A stretch of DNA of 64,000 nucleotides from Methanothrix sp. (GCA_029907715.1 JARYLI010000005.1:62001-126000), one strand, 5' to 3'; numbered from the stretch's first letter, positions 1 to 7,978 are shown. The notes: generated from the letters alone by a model not told the origin. Program-made: numbers and translations.

Positions 1-2
1 GG

Positions 3-854
3 AGAGGGCTCGCTGTGGGGCTCACGGTTCTTGGTTTCGGCTTCTCTGCAGCCGTCACCGGACCGATAGCGGATTATCTAACCGCAAACTTCGGCGTGCT
101 GAACATGTTCCGCTTCCTTGGAATAGCCTTCCTGATAATAACCGTGGTCCTTTCGACTGTGCTTGTGTTCCCACCCGCCGGCTGGACACCAGCGGGCTGG
201 AAACCGCCTGAGCCAAAGGCTGGAGCCGCTCCAAAAGCAGAGTTCATGAGGAGCGAGATGACCAAGACCACGACGTTCTATGGACTCTGGATATGCTACA
301 CTATAGGCACACTTGCAGGGCTGATGGCCATAGGCGTCTCCAAGCCAGTTGGCCTTGAGGTTGCGAGCAACGCTGGCATGGATCAGGCGCGCGCCTCGGC
401 GCTCATGACCAGCCTGATAATACCGTTCGCATTCTGTAACGGTGGTGGAAGGCCGATATTCGGATGGCTCACAGATAAGCTCACTCCCCCAAGGGCTGCG
501 ATGCTGTCGTTCATACTGATACTGCTGGCGTCTCTGCTGATATACACGAGCCCGGCGTCGATCTCAGCTTACACAATAAGCTTCGCCATCCTGTGGATGT
601 GTCTGGGTGGCTGGCTGGCGATCGCCCCGACAGCAACTGCGAGCTTCTTCGGCACGAAGGATTACGCGCGCAACTATGGGCTGGTCTTCACAGCTTACGG
701 CGCAGGCGCGGTCATCGGCAACATCATGGCAGGCCAGGCCAAGGATATATTCGGCGCGTACATCCAGGTCTTCCCGTATGTGGCTGTGCTGGCCGTCATA
801 GGCTTCATTGTGGCCATGACGATGCTCAAGCCGCCAAAGCCGAAAACAGCATGA
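3..854 (+). CDS. MFS transporter, C-terminal part (cut by window edge)
   Basis: The reading frame is open from the first bases of the window, so the N-terminal part of the gene lies outside. The visible 280 or so residues form about seven hydrophobic segments with short polar loops; the loop GGGRPIFGWLTDKLTPPRAAM carries the G-x-L-x-D-+ pattern of the major facilitator loop between helices 8 and 9. The overall look fits the oxalate/formate antiporter (OFA) branch, which exchanges small carboxylates across the cytoplasmic membrane. The substrate cannot be told from this fragment. The GTG at 15 is probably internal, not the start. The next gene is on the opposite strand and ends about 100 bp downstream. 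Confidence 0.8.
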   Translation, partial: RGLAVGLTVLGFGFSAAVTGPIADYLTANFGVLNMFRFLGIAFLIITVVLSTVLVFPPAGWTPAGWKPPEPKAGAAPKAEFMRSEMTKTTTFYGLWICYTIGTLAGLMAIGVSKPVGLEVASNAGMDQARASALMTSLIIPFAFCNGGGRPIFGWLTDKLTPPRAAMLSFILILLASLLIYTSPASISAYTISFAILWMCLGGWLAIAPTATASFFGTKDYARNYGLVFTAYGAGAVIGNIMAGQAKDIFGAYIQVFPYVAVLAVIGFIVAMTMLKPPKPKTA

Positions 855-951
855 CCTGTATCAACAAAAAGTGCATCACGCCCTGGAGATGTTCTGATGG
901 CATCCCCGGGCGTGTCATATTTATGACCAACTGCTTTTCAGGGCGTTTGCT

Positions 952-1956
952 TCAGATGTAGAGGGCATATCCGGGCTCGACCCAGAGCGTGGTGGTCACG
1001 CCCCTCGGATAGTACTTGGGCTTTCCGTAGAAGAACTGGCCATCCCAGACCTTTATGAAGTGCTCCATGTTGCCCACGACCCTCAGGGTGAACGAGCCAT
1101 CGAGAGGATCTCCGCCCCTTCCATCGGTTCCAACATACACATCATCCAGGTAGACATCATAGCCTCTCATTCCCGTGGATCTTATGATCACAACAGTATC
1201 GCCAGCCTGTGATGACGCCAGCGGCGCAGCCGGAGGGGCGTACACCTGAACAGCGCTCACTGCAGAGATGGCGGGAGCTGTCTGTTGGGGTATTTGCGGC
1301 GGGGCGGTTTGAACAGCAGGAACGACGTCTATGATGACGATGTTGCTCGGGATGCTGTTCGCTATGAAGAAAACCATGTTCCTTCCAACAGAATCTGCCC
1401 TGAAGTTCATCTCGTTGGGCCCTGGGAATATGGGGTACTGTCTGCGGTTGATCGTGTTGTTCGGGTATATCTCGTAGATGTCAGCCACACCATCAGCTGT
1501 GGAGTCTGCGATGAGCTTGAGCAGTGTGTTCACCGGGCATACAACGTACTGCGTCCATTTGTCAGGTCCGGCGATCCAGAGCTGGTTTGTTCCCAGCAGG
1601 GAGACGCGCGATACAAACTCCCTGTAGGGTATCGGCTCAGCTCCGAAGAGGTAGACGAGCTGCGGCTCATGCCCCCGTATCTCAATTCTCCGCGGCTGGC
1701 TCAGGCCTGATGTCATGGATACGGAGGAAGTGACAGAAGAGCTGCTGAAGTAGAACTGGCTGAAGAATGACATGCTTGCATTGTCGAAGTGATCCATCAT
1801 CGAGAACGTCGTGTTCGAGCCGAATCCGGGAACGGTCATATCCAGATAGCTGTAATTCGCATCGCCGAAGAGTTCCTCCGGCGTTATCGAGGCTGCTGTG
1901 CCTGCGATCACGCCCGCAATCAGCAATACCATGATGAGAGATCTCAAATTTAACAC
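952..1956 (-). CDS. Secreted or surface protein of unknown function
   Basis: A 334-residue protein with a clear signal peptide: basic MLNLR start, hydrophobic stretch to about residue 20, and a small-residue cleavage region (AGTAAS). The mature part is rich in Ser, Thr, aromatic residues and Pro. A Pro/Ala/Gln-rich linker near residues 215-250 separates an N-terminal domain of about 190 residues from a C-terminal beta-rich domain of about 85 residues (GDTVVIIRSTG to the end). I do not recognise the family. It could be a cell-envelope or sheath-associated protein. The gene stands alone, and its 3' end faces that of the MFS gene. Confidence 0.75.
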   Translation of the reverse strand: MLNLRSLIMVLLIAGVIAGTAASITPEELFGDANYSYLDMTVPGFGSNTTFSMMDHFDNASMSFFSQFYFSSSSVTSSVSMTSGLSQPRRIEIRGHEPQLVYLFGAEPIPYREFVSRVSLLGTNQLWIAGPDKWTQYVVCPVNTLLKLIADSTADGVADIYEIYPNNTINRRQYPIFPGPNEMNFRADSVGRNMVFFIANSIPSNIVIIDVVPAVQTAPPQIPQQTAPAISAVSAVQVYAPPAAPLASSQAGDTVVIIRSTGMRGYDVYLDDVYVGTDGRGGDPLDGSFTLRVVGNMEHFIKVWDGQFFYGKPKYYPRGVTTTLWVEPGYALYI

Positions 1957-2358
1957 CTCAGGAGACCGTTGATCAACGCATTATAAATCACTGAGCATCC
2001 TGTGGGACTCACATGAGCCCAACAGGATGCTGATATGGCAAGATGGAGATGCACTACAGCATGGGTGCGCCATTGATACCACATGCTTCCATCGCACACC
2101 TCATGGTCTCGAATGCCTGAACAGGCTGTCGGGATTCAGCATGCATTGGCACAATGCCACATGAATACCACAATGTCGCATGCATCTGAGCTCAGTGATA
2201 TGACTATACGACCAGCCAGATATCCCTGAGAGCTCAACGGGAGATGTCTCTAATGCGTAGCGTATGCCCCGCATCACAAGATTCTTCTTCAGGATCTGCA
2301 ACATTCTCAGGAGCTCGTCTCAAACAGCAAGCCTATGGGCGTCTCATGAGGGATCAGG
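1957..2358. other. Non-coding region with degenerate repeat E5, copy 1
   Basis: About 400 bp between divergently read genes, with no convincing coding sequence. It holds the E5 repeat (listed separately) and several runs built on CATGC/GCATG words (TGCATTGGCA, GCATGCATC). The stretch just before 1957 would carry the promoter of the leftward secreted protein (TTATAAATC, about 1980-1988). Confidence 0.5.
2129..2220 (+). repeat. Repeat E5, copy 1
   Basis: This stretch resembles 27075-27167. Both contain GCATTGGCAyAATGCCA, then ATGAATACCACAA, then after a variable gap CTCArTGATATGA and ACGACCAG. A weaker third partial match lies at 50257-50290. Identity is too decayed to define ends or target duplications. 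All copies are intergenic. Confidence 0.55.
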
Positions 2359-3156
2359 TTGAGTGAGTACATACCTTTTCAGGCAGAGATCGTGGATATC
2401 GATCGCGTGACACGTGACTCGTATCTCATATCTCTCCAGATACTTGACAGGGATGTGAGCTTCACCTACCGCCCGGGACAGTTTGTCATGGTATCGCTTT
2501 TTGGAATGGGCGAGTGCCCCATATCGATAGCATCGAGCCCGACGAGAAATGTGCTCCAGCTCTGCATCCGGAGGGCGGGGAGGATAACAAACGGAATAAT
2601 GGATTCCATGATAGGTGATGTTCTGGGCATCCGCGGGCCGCTGGGGAATGGATTTCCTGTCGATAAAATGAATAAAAGGATTGTCATAGCAGGGGGCGGT
2701 TCCGGCTTCGCGACCCTGAGGTCTCTGATTAACTACATCGTGGACAGGAGAGATGAGTTCGAGGAGGTCTTTGTGGCATACGGAGCCAGAACCCGTCACG
2801 ATCTGTACTTCATGCAGGAGTACAAGTCCTGGAAGATGGAGGGCATTGAGATCGAGCTGACAGTGGACGTCGGCGATGAATCCTGGAGGGGTAATGTCGG
2901 GATGGTTCCAGCGCTGCTAGATAAAATGGAGATATCACCACCTGCATCAGCTGCGATCTGCGGGCCGCTGCCGATGATCCAGGCGGTCACGAACAGGCTT
3001 CTGGAGAAGGGCTTCATGAAATCAGACGTATTTGTATCTATGGAGAGGCACATGAAATGCGGGATCGGAAAGTGCGAGCACTGCACCATCGGCCCATACC
3101 GTGTGTGCAGGGAGGGGCCGGTCTTCCCGTACAATATGATCAGCGAACTGCTCTGA
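2359..3156 (+). CDS. FAD/NAD(P)-binding reductase subunit with 2Fe-2S cluster (sulfhydrogenase gamma / PyrK-like)
   Basis: A 265-residue flavoprotein of the ferredoxin-NADP reductase fold. The FAD part shows RPGQFVMVS at 38-46 and GECPIS at 51-56; the NAD(P) part shows AGGGSGFATL at 111-120. The C-terminus has Cys 234, 239, 242 and 250 (C-x4-C-x2-C-x7-C), the 2Fe-2S pattern of PyrK, sulfhydrogenase gamma and anaerobic sulfite reductase B. Such subunits pass electrons between NAD(P)H and an iron-sulfur partner. No partner gene is adjacent: the gene is alone and converges on trkH with a 2-bp gap. Start is TTG at 2359 with GGGATCAGG upstream; no in-frame ATG is near. Confidence 0.8.
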   Translation: MSEYIPFQAEIVDIDRVTRDSYLISLQILDRDVSFTYRPGQFVMVSLFGMGECPISIASSPTRNVLQLCIRRAGRITNGIMDSMIGDVLGIRGPLGNGFPVDKMNKRIVIAGGGSGFATLRSLINYIVDRRDEFEEVFVAYGARTRHDLYFMQEYKSWKMEGIEIELTVDVGDESWRGNVGMVPALLDKMEISPPASAAICGPLPMIQAVTNRLLEKGFMKSDVFVSMERHMKCGIGKCEHCTIGPYRVCREGPVFPYNMISELL

Positions 3157-3158
3157 TC

Positions 3159-4787
3159 TCACCTTTTCCAGAAATCCGGAAGCAGGAGCACAAGTACCGT
3201 CATGATCTCGAGCCTGCCCATCCACATGCACAGAATGAGTATCGTCTTGCCCAGCGGATGTATGGCGGAGTAGTTCATGTAGGGACCCACAGGACCGAAA
3301 CCAGGCCCAACGTTTCCGAGACATGATGCAACTGCTGAGAAGATCGCCTCCAGATTCATCGCTGGATCCGAATACGAGACCGCGGCGAGCGTGACGGATG
3401 CCAGGGCGAAGGTCAGCATGTATATCCCGAAGAAGCTGATCGTGGAGCGAACGATCTCCTCCTTGATAGCGGTATCATGAAGCTTTACCTGGATGACTGC
3501 CTTTGGATGTATTGCAAGCATGAGCTCTCTCTGAACGTATTTAAGAGTCAGCAGGACTCTTACGACCTTTATCGCGCCACCGGTTGATCCGGCGCATGCG
3601 CCCACAAACATCAGCAGCAGCAGCACGATCTTCGCAGCCGGAGACCATGTGTCGAAATTTGTTGTCGAGAAGCCTGTCGTGGTCATGATGGAGACGACCT
3701 GAAACAGCGCGTATCTTATGCGATCTGGAACAGGGCTCACCATGCCGGCAGTGGCAGCGATGAAGAGCGTGGAGATTATCACGATTAAAGAGTAGAGCCT
3801 GAACTCCGGATCTCTGATCAGGCTCATCCTGTCTTGGTATACGGTCTTGTAATGTAGCGCGAAGTTTGCTCCTGCCAGGAACATGAAAAGCACCAGTATG
3901 TATTCGATCACCGGGCTTCCGTAAGCCTCGATGCTCAGGGACTGGGGAGAGAATCCGCCTGTTGCCATCGTGGCGAATGTGTTGCATACAGCGTCGTAAA
4001 GCGGCATTCCAGCCACTTTGAGAAGGACAACCTCTATTATGGAGAGTGAGAGGTAGATCCCCCAGAGCAGCTCTGCGGTCTGCCTTATTCTGGGCGTCAG
4101 CGACTCCTTATCAGGCCCCGGGACCTCTGCCCTGTAAAGCTGTCTGCCTGCAACCCCGAGCCTGGGGAGTATCGCGATGAACAGGAGGATTATGCCCATT
4201 CCGCCCAGCCACTGGGAGAAGGACCTCCAGAAGAGGAGGCCATAGTACGTGGGCTGTTCGGAAAGCACCGGAGATACAGTTGTATTCGTTGTCGCCCAGA
4301 GAAGGTACTCGACGGACCCGGCAACGATAAATGCAACGCTCCGGTTTGCCAGCTCACCATCTATGATCCAGTACCCCTCGCTGTTGCTCTCAGTGAGCAC
4401 AGATGCGCCGGTTGTGGTAAATCCGGACATCGATTCGAATAGTGAGTCTGTGAGCCCCATTCCAAGCAGCATGTAGGGTATCGCGCCTATCATCGCAGCT
4501 GTCAGCCAGCCGAATGCCACCAGCGCAAACCCGTTCTTTATGCTGAGCTCACCCATCTCGCCGTGCCTTCTGAGAAGAGAGCTGATCCCCATCGCGATTA
4601 TTGATGTGAATGCGAAGGCCACCACTCCCTCGGGCTCTCTGTAGTATGCTGCGACCATGCCGGGAAAGAGCATCAGTATGCTGATTATCCTGAGCAGATC
4701 CCCGAACGAGTACAGGAGGATTTTTACGTTCATGCCGATGCCACTTGTATCCAGAGCTTGCTGGAGACCTCCCTGAGGCTCCAACAC
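3159..4787 (-). CDS. trkH: TrkH-type potassium channel / transporter subunit
   Basis: A 542-residue polytopic membrane protein, close to the family's usual length. It has the repeated pore loops of the Trk/Ktr/HKT superfamily: SGFTTTGAS, ATMATGGFS, MTTTGFST and CLGNVGPGF, each supplying a glycine to the K+ filter, plus the TrkH block GACAGSTGGAIKVVR. It should carry K+ inward across the cytoplasmic membrane. TrkH normally works with a cytoplasmic TrkA subunit, which is not in the window. The first 18 residues (MLEPQGGLQQALDTSGIG) are polar and atypical; MNVKILL at residue 19 is the likelier start. Confidence 0.92.
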   Translation of the reverse strand: MLEPQGGLQQALDTSGIGMNVKILLYSFGDLLRIISILMLFPGMVAAYYREPEGVVAFAFTSIIAMGISSLLRRHGEMGELSIKNGFALVAFGWLTAAMIGAIPYMLLGMGLTDSLFESMSGFTTTGASVLTESNSEGYWIIDGELANRSVAFIVAGSVEYLLWATTNTTVSPVLSEQPTYYGLLFWRSFSQWLGGMGIILLFIAILPRLGVAGRQLYRAEVPGPDKESLTPRIRQTAELLWGIYLSLSIIEVVLLKVAGMPLYDAVCNTFATMATGGFSPQSLSIEAYGSPVIEYILVLFMFLAGANFALHYKTVYQDRMSLIRDPEFRLYSLIVIISTLFIAATAGMVSPVPDRIRYALFQVVSIMTTTGFSTTNFDTWSPAAKIVLLLLMFVGACAGSTGGAIKVVRVLLTLKYVQRELMLAIHPKAVIQVKLHDTAIKEEIVRSTISFFGIYMLTFALASVTLAAVSYSDPAMNLEAIFSAVASCLGNVGPGFGPVGPYMNYSAIHPLGKTILILCMWMGRLEIMTVLVLLLPDFWKR

Positions 4788-5057
4788 ATCAGGTCCTGGG
4801 ACATATCATACTCTTGATCATAAAGCTTAGCATTGCCGGTACCGGGTGGAAGCCAGGGAGAGCCGGGCTCACGGAGGTCCTCCTGCCGGGTTGGTCATGA
4901 CATTGAGAAGGATACCGGTGGTCAGAGGGATATTCGGGCTCAAACACATGTCCGCCTGCAGGAGCTTGCAGCCTGATTCAGTGCGGATATCAGCGGCGTC
5001 CTGAAGCAGCGATCCGGCCAAAAAGGTTAAATGATTGAAGGACTATCATTGCTCCGC
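4788..5057. other. Intergenic region with nothing recognised
   Basis: This 270-bp stretch between trkH and tRNA-Glu has ordinary GC content, no coding sequence and no repeat seen elsewhere in the window. The last 40 bp (AAAAAGGTTAAATG and following) should hold the tRNA promoter. Confidence 0.4.
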
Positions 5058-5132
5058 GCTCCGGTAGTGTAGCTCGGCCAATCATGAAGGACTCTCACTC
5101 CTTCGACTAGGGTTCAAATCCCTACCGGAGCA
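5058..5132 (+). tRNA. tRNA-Glu (anticodon CTC)
   Basis: The cloverleaf is complete: acceptor GCTCCGG pairs with CCGGAGC, discriminator A at 5132; the anticodon stem GAAGGA/TCCTTC encloses the loop CTCTCAC, giving anticodon CTC; the T loop is TTCAAAT. No intron and no encoded CCA. It decodes GAG. An E1 mobile element lies 58 bp downstream. Confidence 0.95.
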
Positions 5133-5189
5133 CCATTCTTCCGGCAAAGCTGCAGTCATGCGGGTTTATTCGGATTGCAATTATCGCTT

Positions 5190-5312
5190 CGCTCTTATCC
5201 ATCTGATAACTTGCCCGGAGAGGCAGCAGTCATGCTATGCGCTCCTGGTGAGCGGATGAGTGCATTCAGCAACCTACCGCATGACCTCCAAGTTGCTGAA
5301 TACATAAGAGCG
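5190..5312 (+). mobile_element. MITE-like element E1, copy A
   Basis: A 123-bp non-coding element starting CGCTCTTATCC and ending ATAAGAGCG. It is flanked by a perfect 9-bp direct repeat, TTATCGCTT, at 5181-5189 and 5313-5321, as expected for a transposition target duplication. The ends form an imperfect inverted repeat of about 25 bp: nine matching bases, nine variable, then AACTTG. Near its middle GCTCctggtGAGC can form a hairpin, and CAGCAAC/GTTGCTG pair in the right half. It is too short to code for anything. Confidence 0.88.
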
Positions 5313-5426
5313 TTATCGCTTTCGTGCTCAGGAGTGCATGCTGCAGATCCAGCGATGGTTTGCGTGCTGAGCCGAACTCCGTTTATAAGTCTGGGTCCAC
5401 ATCGCGGTGTGGTCTCAAATGTCTGA

Positions 5427-5614
5427 CATGCGTCATCGGTTAAGATCGACATGTGTATAATTGGACTTATAGTCCTATCTCGCCTCCGTACTGCTATCAC
5501 GACTCAAGTCCACAGTCGGTCGATTTGAATCAATCTCTCCAATCTGGCGCGATCTCAATTTGTCAAATTTTATGGCAAATATATTTACAGAAAAACCTTA
5601 ACCGATGATCAATG
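5427..5614 (+). mobile_element. MITE-like element E2, copy 1 (uninterrupted)
   Basis: A 188-bp non-coding element. The left end CATGCGTCATCGGTTAAG is matched by the inverted right end (read back as CATTGATCATCGGTTAAG), so the terminal repeats agree at 15 of 18 positions. Flanks AAATGTCTGA (5417-5426) and GAATGTCTTA (5615-5624) agree at 8 of 10 bases, a decayed target duplication. The short palindrome GGACTTATAGTCC is intact here; the other two E2 copies carry an E1 element inside that site, so this copy is the empty-site reference. Confidence 0.85.
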
Positions 5615-5754
5615 GAATGTCTTAACAGGCACTCGGAAATGATGGCTGTTTGTACTCCACGAATTCAATGGATGACGTCCAGCTCACCGAATCAATCCCA
5701 AGGCAATAGGTGCTCCTGAAGCAAGCGGGAATGCGGGCCAATAATATTAATAGT

Positions 5755-5789
5755 GATCTATATTTTAGATCGAGCAGAATTTATAAATA
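5755..5789 (+). promoter_or_regulatory. Promoter with operator-like palindrome upstream of the citrate synthase-like gene
   Basis: GATCTA at 5755-5760 and TAGATC at 5766-5771 form a perfect 6-bp inverted repeat with a 5-bp spacer. It lies 8-9 bp before a strong TATA box, TTTATAAATA, at about 5780-5789. Transcription should start near 5812, leaving a leader of roughly 110 nt before the gene. The position of the palindrome, covering the usual TFB site, is suited to a repressor or activator; this is inference. Confidence 0.55.
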
Positions 5790-5921
5790 TTATCGTCAAC
5801 CTCACAATCTAGCCCAGGGCCTGCATCTTCGTGCCTGTGCGGAACTCAGCTTTGATGCCTGCTTTTAGAGTTTGTCCTTTCAGCCGCAGCACGTCGAGCA
5901 TGGGTCCCTGGATGGAGGTTG

Positions 5922-7208
5922 ATGCGTGTGCGGTTCATGTCCTATGAGGATCTCCCGAAGATAAGATTGCCGAACGGAAATGATGTCTTCATAAGCGACT
6001 CCACGCTTCGCGATGGGGCCCAGATGCCCGGAATTGTCATAACTCTGAGGGACCGGCTGAGGATATACGAATACCTTCACAGGATAGGCATAGAGAAGCT
6101 GGAGGTGTTCCTGTTCAGCAGCACCGATAAGAGGGCTGCAAGGGAGATGCTGGACAGGGGCTGCAACCCCGAGGTCACCGGCTGGAGCAGGGCGAACACG
6201 AATGACATAGATCTTGTTCTGGAGATGGACGGGATCAGAGAGACCGGCATACTGATGTCGATATCAGATCCTCACATACTGATAAAGATGGGGCTTCCAG
6301 GCAGGGAGGCTGCGCGGGAGATGTATCTGAGCGCGCTTCAGTATGCTGTCGACCATGGTCTCAGGACCAGAGCGCATCTGGAGGACATCACTCGCTCGGA
6401 TCTGGAGGGATTTGTCTACCCTCTTGTGAGGGATATAATCGATATAGACAGGGATTGCACCATCCGCATCTGTGATACCCTCGGGTACGGGCTGCCGTTT
6501 GAGGGTCTGAGCGATCCGTACTCGATACCCAGCATGGTCCTGAGGCTGCGCGAGCTGGGAGTTAAAAATATAGAGACGCACATCCATGACGACTTCGGCT
6601 TTGGCACAGTGAACTCCATAGTTGGCTACTGGTACGGAGCAAACTGGTCGAACCTCACATTTCTGGGAATAGGGGAGAGAGCCGGCAACGCGGAGCTTGA
6701 GAAGGTTCTGCTGTTTCTTAAAACCAGGGTCGAGGGCTTCGAGAAGTACGACCTTTCATGCCTCACAGAGTTCGCCCAGTTCATGGAGGAGCATGTGGGC
6801 ATAAGGGTGCCGAGGAACAAGGCAGTGGTTGGCAGGAACATATTCTCACACGAGAGCGGCATACACACAGCCGGCGTGATCCGGAACCCCTTCACCTACG
6901 AGCCGTATCCGCCGGAGATCGTGGGAGCGACCAGAAGCCTCATGATAGGTCCGACATCTGGCAGAGAGGTTCTGAAGATCAAGGTCGAGGAGGCGCTGAG
7001 AGAGCTCATGGATATGGATGTAAGTGTAGACAAGGATGACTGGCGGCTCAATCTAATACACTCCGAGATAAAGAGGCTGTACGATGAGGAGAAGAGAAGG
7101 TCATGCATATCTGACGAGGAGCTGAAGGCATATGTTGAGAAGTACTTCCTCTTCGAGTCGATATTCGAGAACGAGAGCCATAAAAGTGGGGATCCCATGC
7201 CGGACTGA
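5922..7208 (+). CDS. Homocitrate/isopropylmalate synthase family enzyme, possibly Re-citrate synthase
   Basis: A TIM-barrel acyl-CoA condensing enzyme of the HMGL-like family. It has the hallmark SDSTLRDGAQMPG near residue 27, the metal-site HIHDDFGFG near 225 and GERAGNAELE. These enzymes join acetyl-CoA to a 2-oxo acid. The opening LPNGNDVFISDSTLRDGAQ and YWYGANWSNLTFLGIGERAGN look more like the Re-citrate synthase branch known from Clostridium kluyveri than like LeuA or methanogen homocitrate synthase, so citrate formation from oxaloacetate is a plausible role; the match is from memory. The C-terminal regulatory LeuA domain is absent. The start is uncertain: GGAGG at 5914-5918 suits GTG 5928 as well as TTG 5919 or ATG 5922. 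It is monocistronic. Confidence 0.75.
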   Translation: MRVRFMSYEDLPKIRLPNGNDVFISDSTLRDGAQMPGIVITLRDRLRIYEYLHRIGIEKLEVFLFSSTDKRAAREMLDRGCNPEVTGWSRANTNDIDLVLEMDGIRETGILMSISDPHILIKMGLPGREAAREMYLSALQYAVDHGLRTRAHLEDITRSDLEGFVYPLVRDIIDIDRDCTIRICDTLGYGLPFEGLSDPYSIPSMVLRLRELGVKNIETHIHDDFGFGTVNSIVGYWYGANWSNLTFLGIGERAGNAELEKVLLFLKTRVEGFEKYDLSCLTEFAQFMEEHVGIRVPRNKAVVGRNIFSHESGIHTAGVIRNPFTYEPYPPEIVGATRSLMIGPTSGREVLKIKVEEALRELMDMDVSVDKDDWRLNLIHSEIKRLYDEEKRRSCISDEELKAYVEKYFLFESIFENESHKSGDPMPD

Positions 7209-7228
7209 GGGGTAGAGCCTGTGGAGAA

Positions 7229-7256
7229 GCAGCATCTACTAACGTAGATGCGCTGC
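7229..7256 (+). terminator. Hairpin after the citrate synthase-like gene
   Basis: CATCTAC-taac-GTAGATG, extended outward by GCAG/CTGC with a two-base bulge, gives an 11-bp stem starting 20 bp after the stop codon. No T-run follows, so termination is a guess; it could instead stabilise the mRNA end. Confidence 0.4.
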
Positions 7257-7443
7257 CTCTACGCCAGCAGAAGCACACTGGATAACCAGATCCATGAAAC
7301 CTTCGACTTGCTTCGATGACAGATCGAAGCGCAGGGAGCTCTTACCCTTCAGGGAAATGAGGAACGCTCTTATCCATCTGATAACTTGGCCCGAAGAGGC
7401 ACCAGTCACACTATGCGTCCCTTCCGAGGGTATGAGTGCATTC

Positions 7444-7764
7444 CATGCGTCAGCGGTTAAGATCGACATGTGTAGAATTGGACTTCGCTCTTATGTGCGT
7501 AGCAACTTGCAGAGCATGCAATGTGGTCGCTGAAAGCATTCATTCGTCGAAACGAACGCATAGCATGACCTCTGCTTCTTCGGGCAAGTCATCAAATGGA
7601 TAAGAGCGTTGGACTTAATAGTCTTATCCCGCATCAGTACTGCTATCACGACTCAAGTCCACAGGCGGTCGGTTTGAATCAGACTCTCCAATCTGGCGTG
7701 ATCACAATTTGTCGAATTTCATGGTCAATCTATTTACAGAAAATCCTTAAACGATGACCAATGG
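7444..7764 (+). mobile_element. E2 copy 2, inserted in E1 and itself carrying an E1
   Basis: The left end is CATGCGTCAGCGGTTAAG; the right end read back is CATTGGTCATCGTTTAAG. Without the inner E1 (123 bp) and its 8-bp duplication it is 190 bp, against 188 bp for the uninterrupted copy at 5427. Its own 10-bp duplication is perfect, so this insertion looks more recent than that of copy 1. Confidence 0.88.
7486..7608 (-). mobile_element. E1 copy C, inside E2 copy 2
   Basis: A 123-bp E1 element in reverse orientation (starts CGCTCTTATGTGCG, ends GGATAAGAGCG). It is flanked by a perfect 8-bp repeat, TTGGACTT, at 7478-7485 and 7609-7616; the uninterrupted E2 copy has this octamer once. It belongs to a second subtype shared with the copies at 11750, 34505 and 60419, whose central hairpin is TTCGtttcgaCGAA. 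Confidence 0.9.
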
Positions 7765-7832
7765 AGTGCATTCAGCGACCAGCCCGCATGTCCTTCAAGT
7801 TGCTGAATACATAAGAGCGAGGAGGAATTCAC

Positions 7833-7962
7833 CATTGGATGCTGTGTTGAATAATGTTTGAGAATACGATATCATAGGGCCAATTCATACAAATTGTGAT
7901 TATAGTAAAAACCGATGGCGTTCAACCATATAGGCCTTAATTATCCAACACAGCACCACTGG
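7833..7962. repeat. 130-bp inverted-repeat unit E6
   Basis: CCATTGGATGCTGTGTTG at 7833-7850 is answered by an inverted match ending at 7962 (read back: CCAGTGGTGCTGTGTTGG). The arms agree at about 20 of 24 positions over roughly 80 bp of spacer. It looks like another MITE or a large hairpin, but there is one copy here and no target duplication is visible. Confidence 0.5.
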
Positions 7963-7965
7963 ACG

Positions 7966-7978
7966 AACATATTTATAG
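7966..7978 (+). promoter_or_regulatory. TATA box candidate for xseB
   Basis: ACATATTTATAGT lies about 160 bp before the xseB start, just right of the E6 inverted repeat, and is the best archaeal TATA match in the interval. It would give a leader of about 135 nt. Confidence 0.35.

Larger units (their letters stand above)
7365..7820 (+). mobile_element. E1 copy B, split by an inserted E2 element
   Basis: The left part (7365-7443, beginning CGCTCTTATCC) and the right part (7775-7820, ending ATAAGAGCG) together rebuild one normal E1 element. They are separated by E2 copy 2. The bases GAGTGCATTC occur at both 7434-7443 and 7765-7774, a perfect 10-bp target duplication for the E2 insertion; one copy belongs to the original E1. 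The outer flanks ATGAGGAA (7357-7364) and AGGAGGAA (7821-7828) match at 7 of 8 bases and are the E1 duplication. Confidence 0.87.

Noticed and set aside
5190-5312. CRISPR array or REP-type repeat cluster for the E1 units
   Set aside because: Copies are far apart, in both orientations, 123 bp long and flanked by target duplications, not spaced at regular short distances. No cas genes are present.
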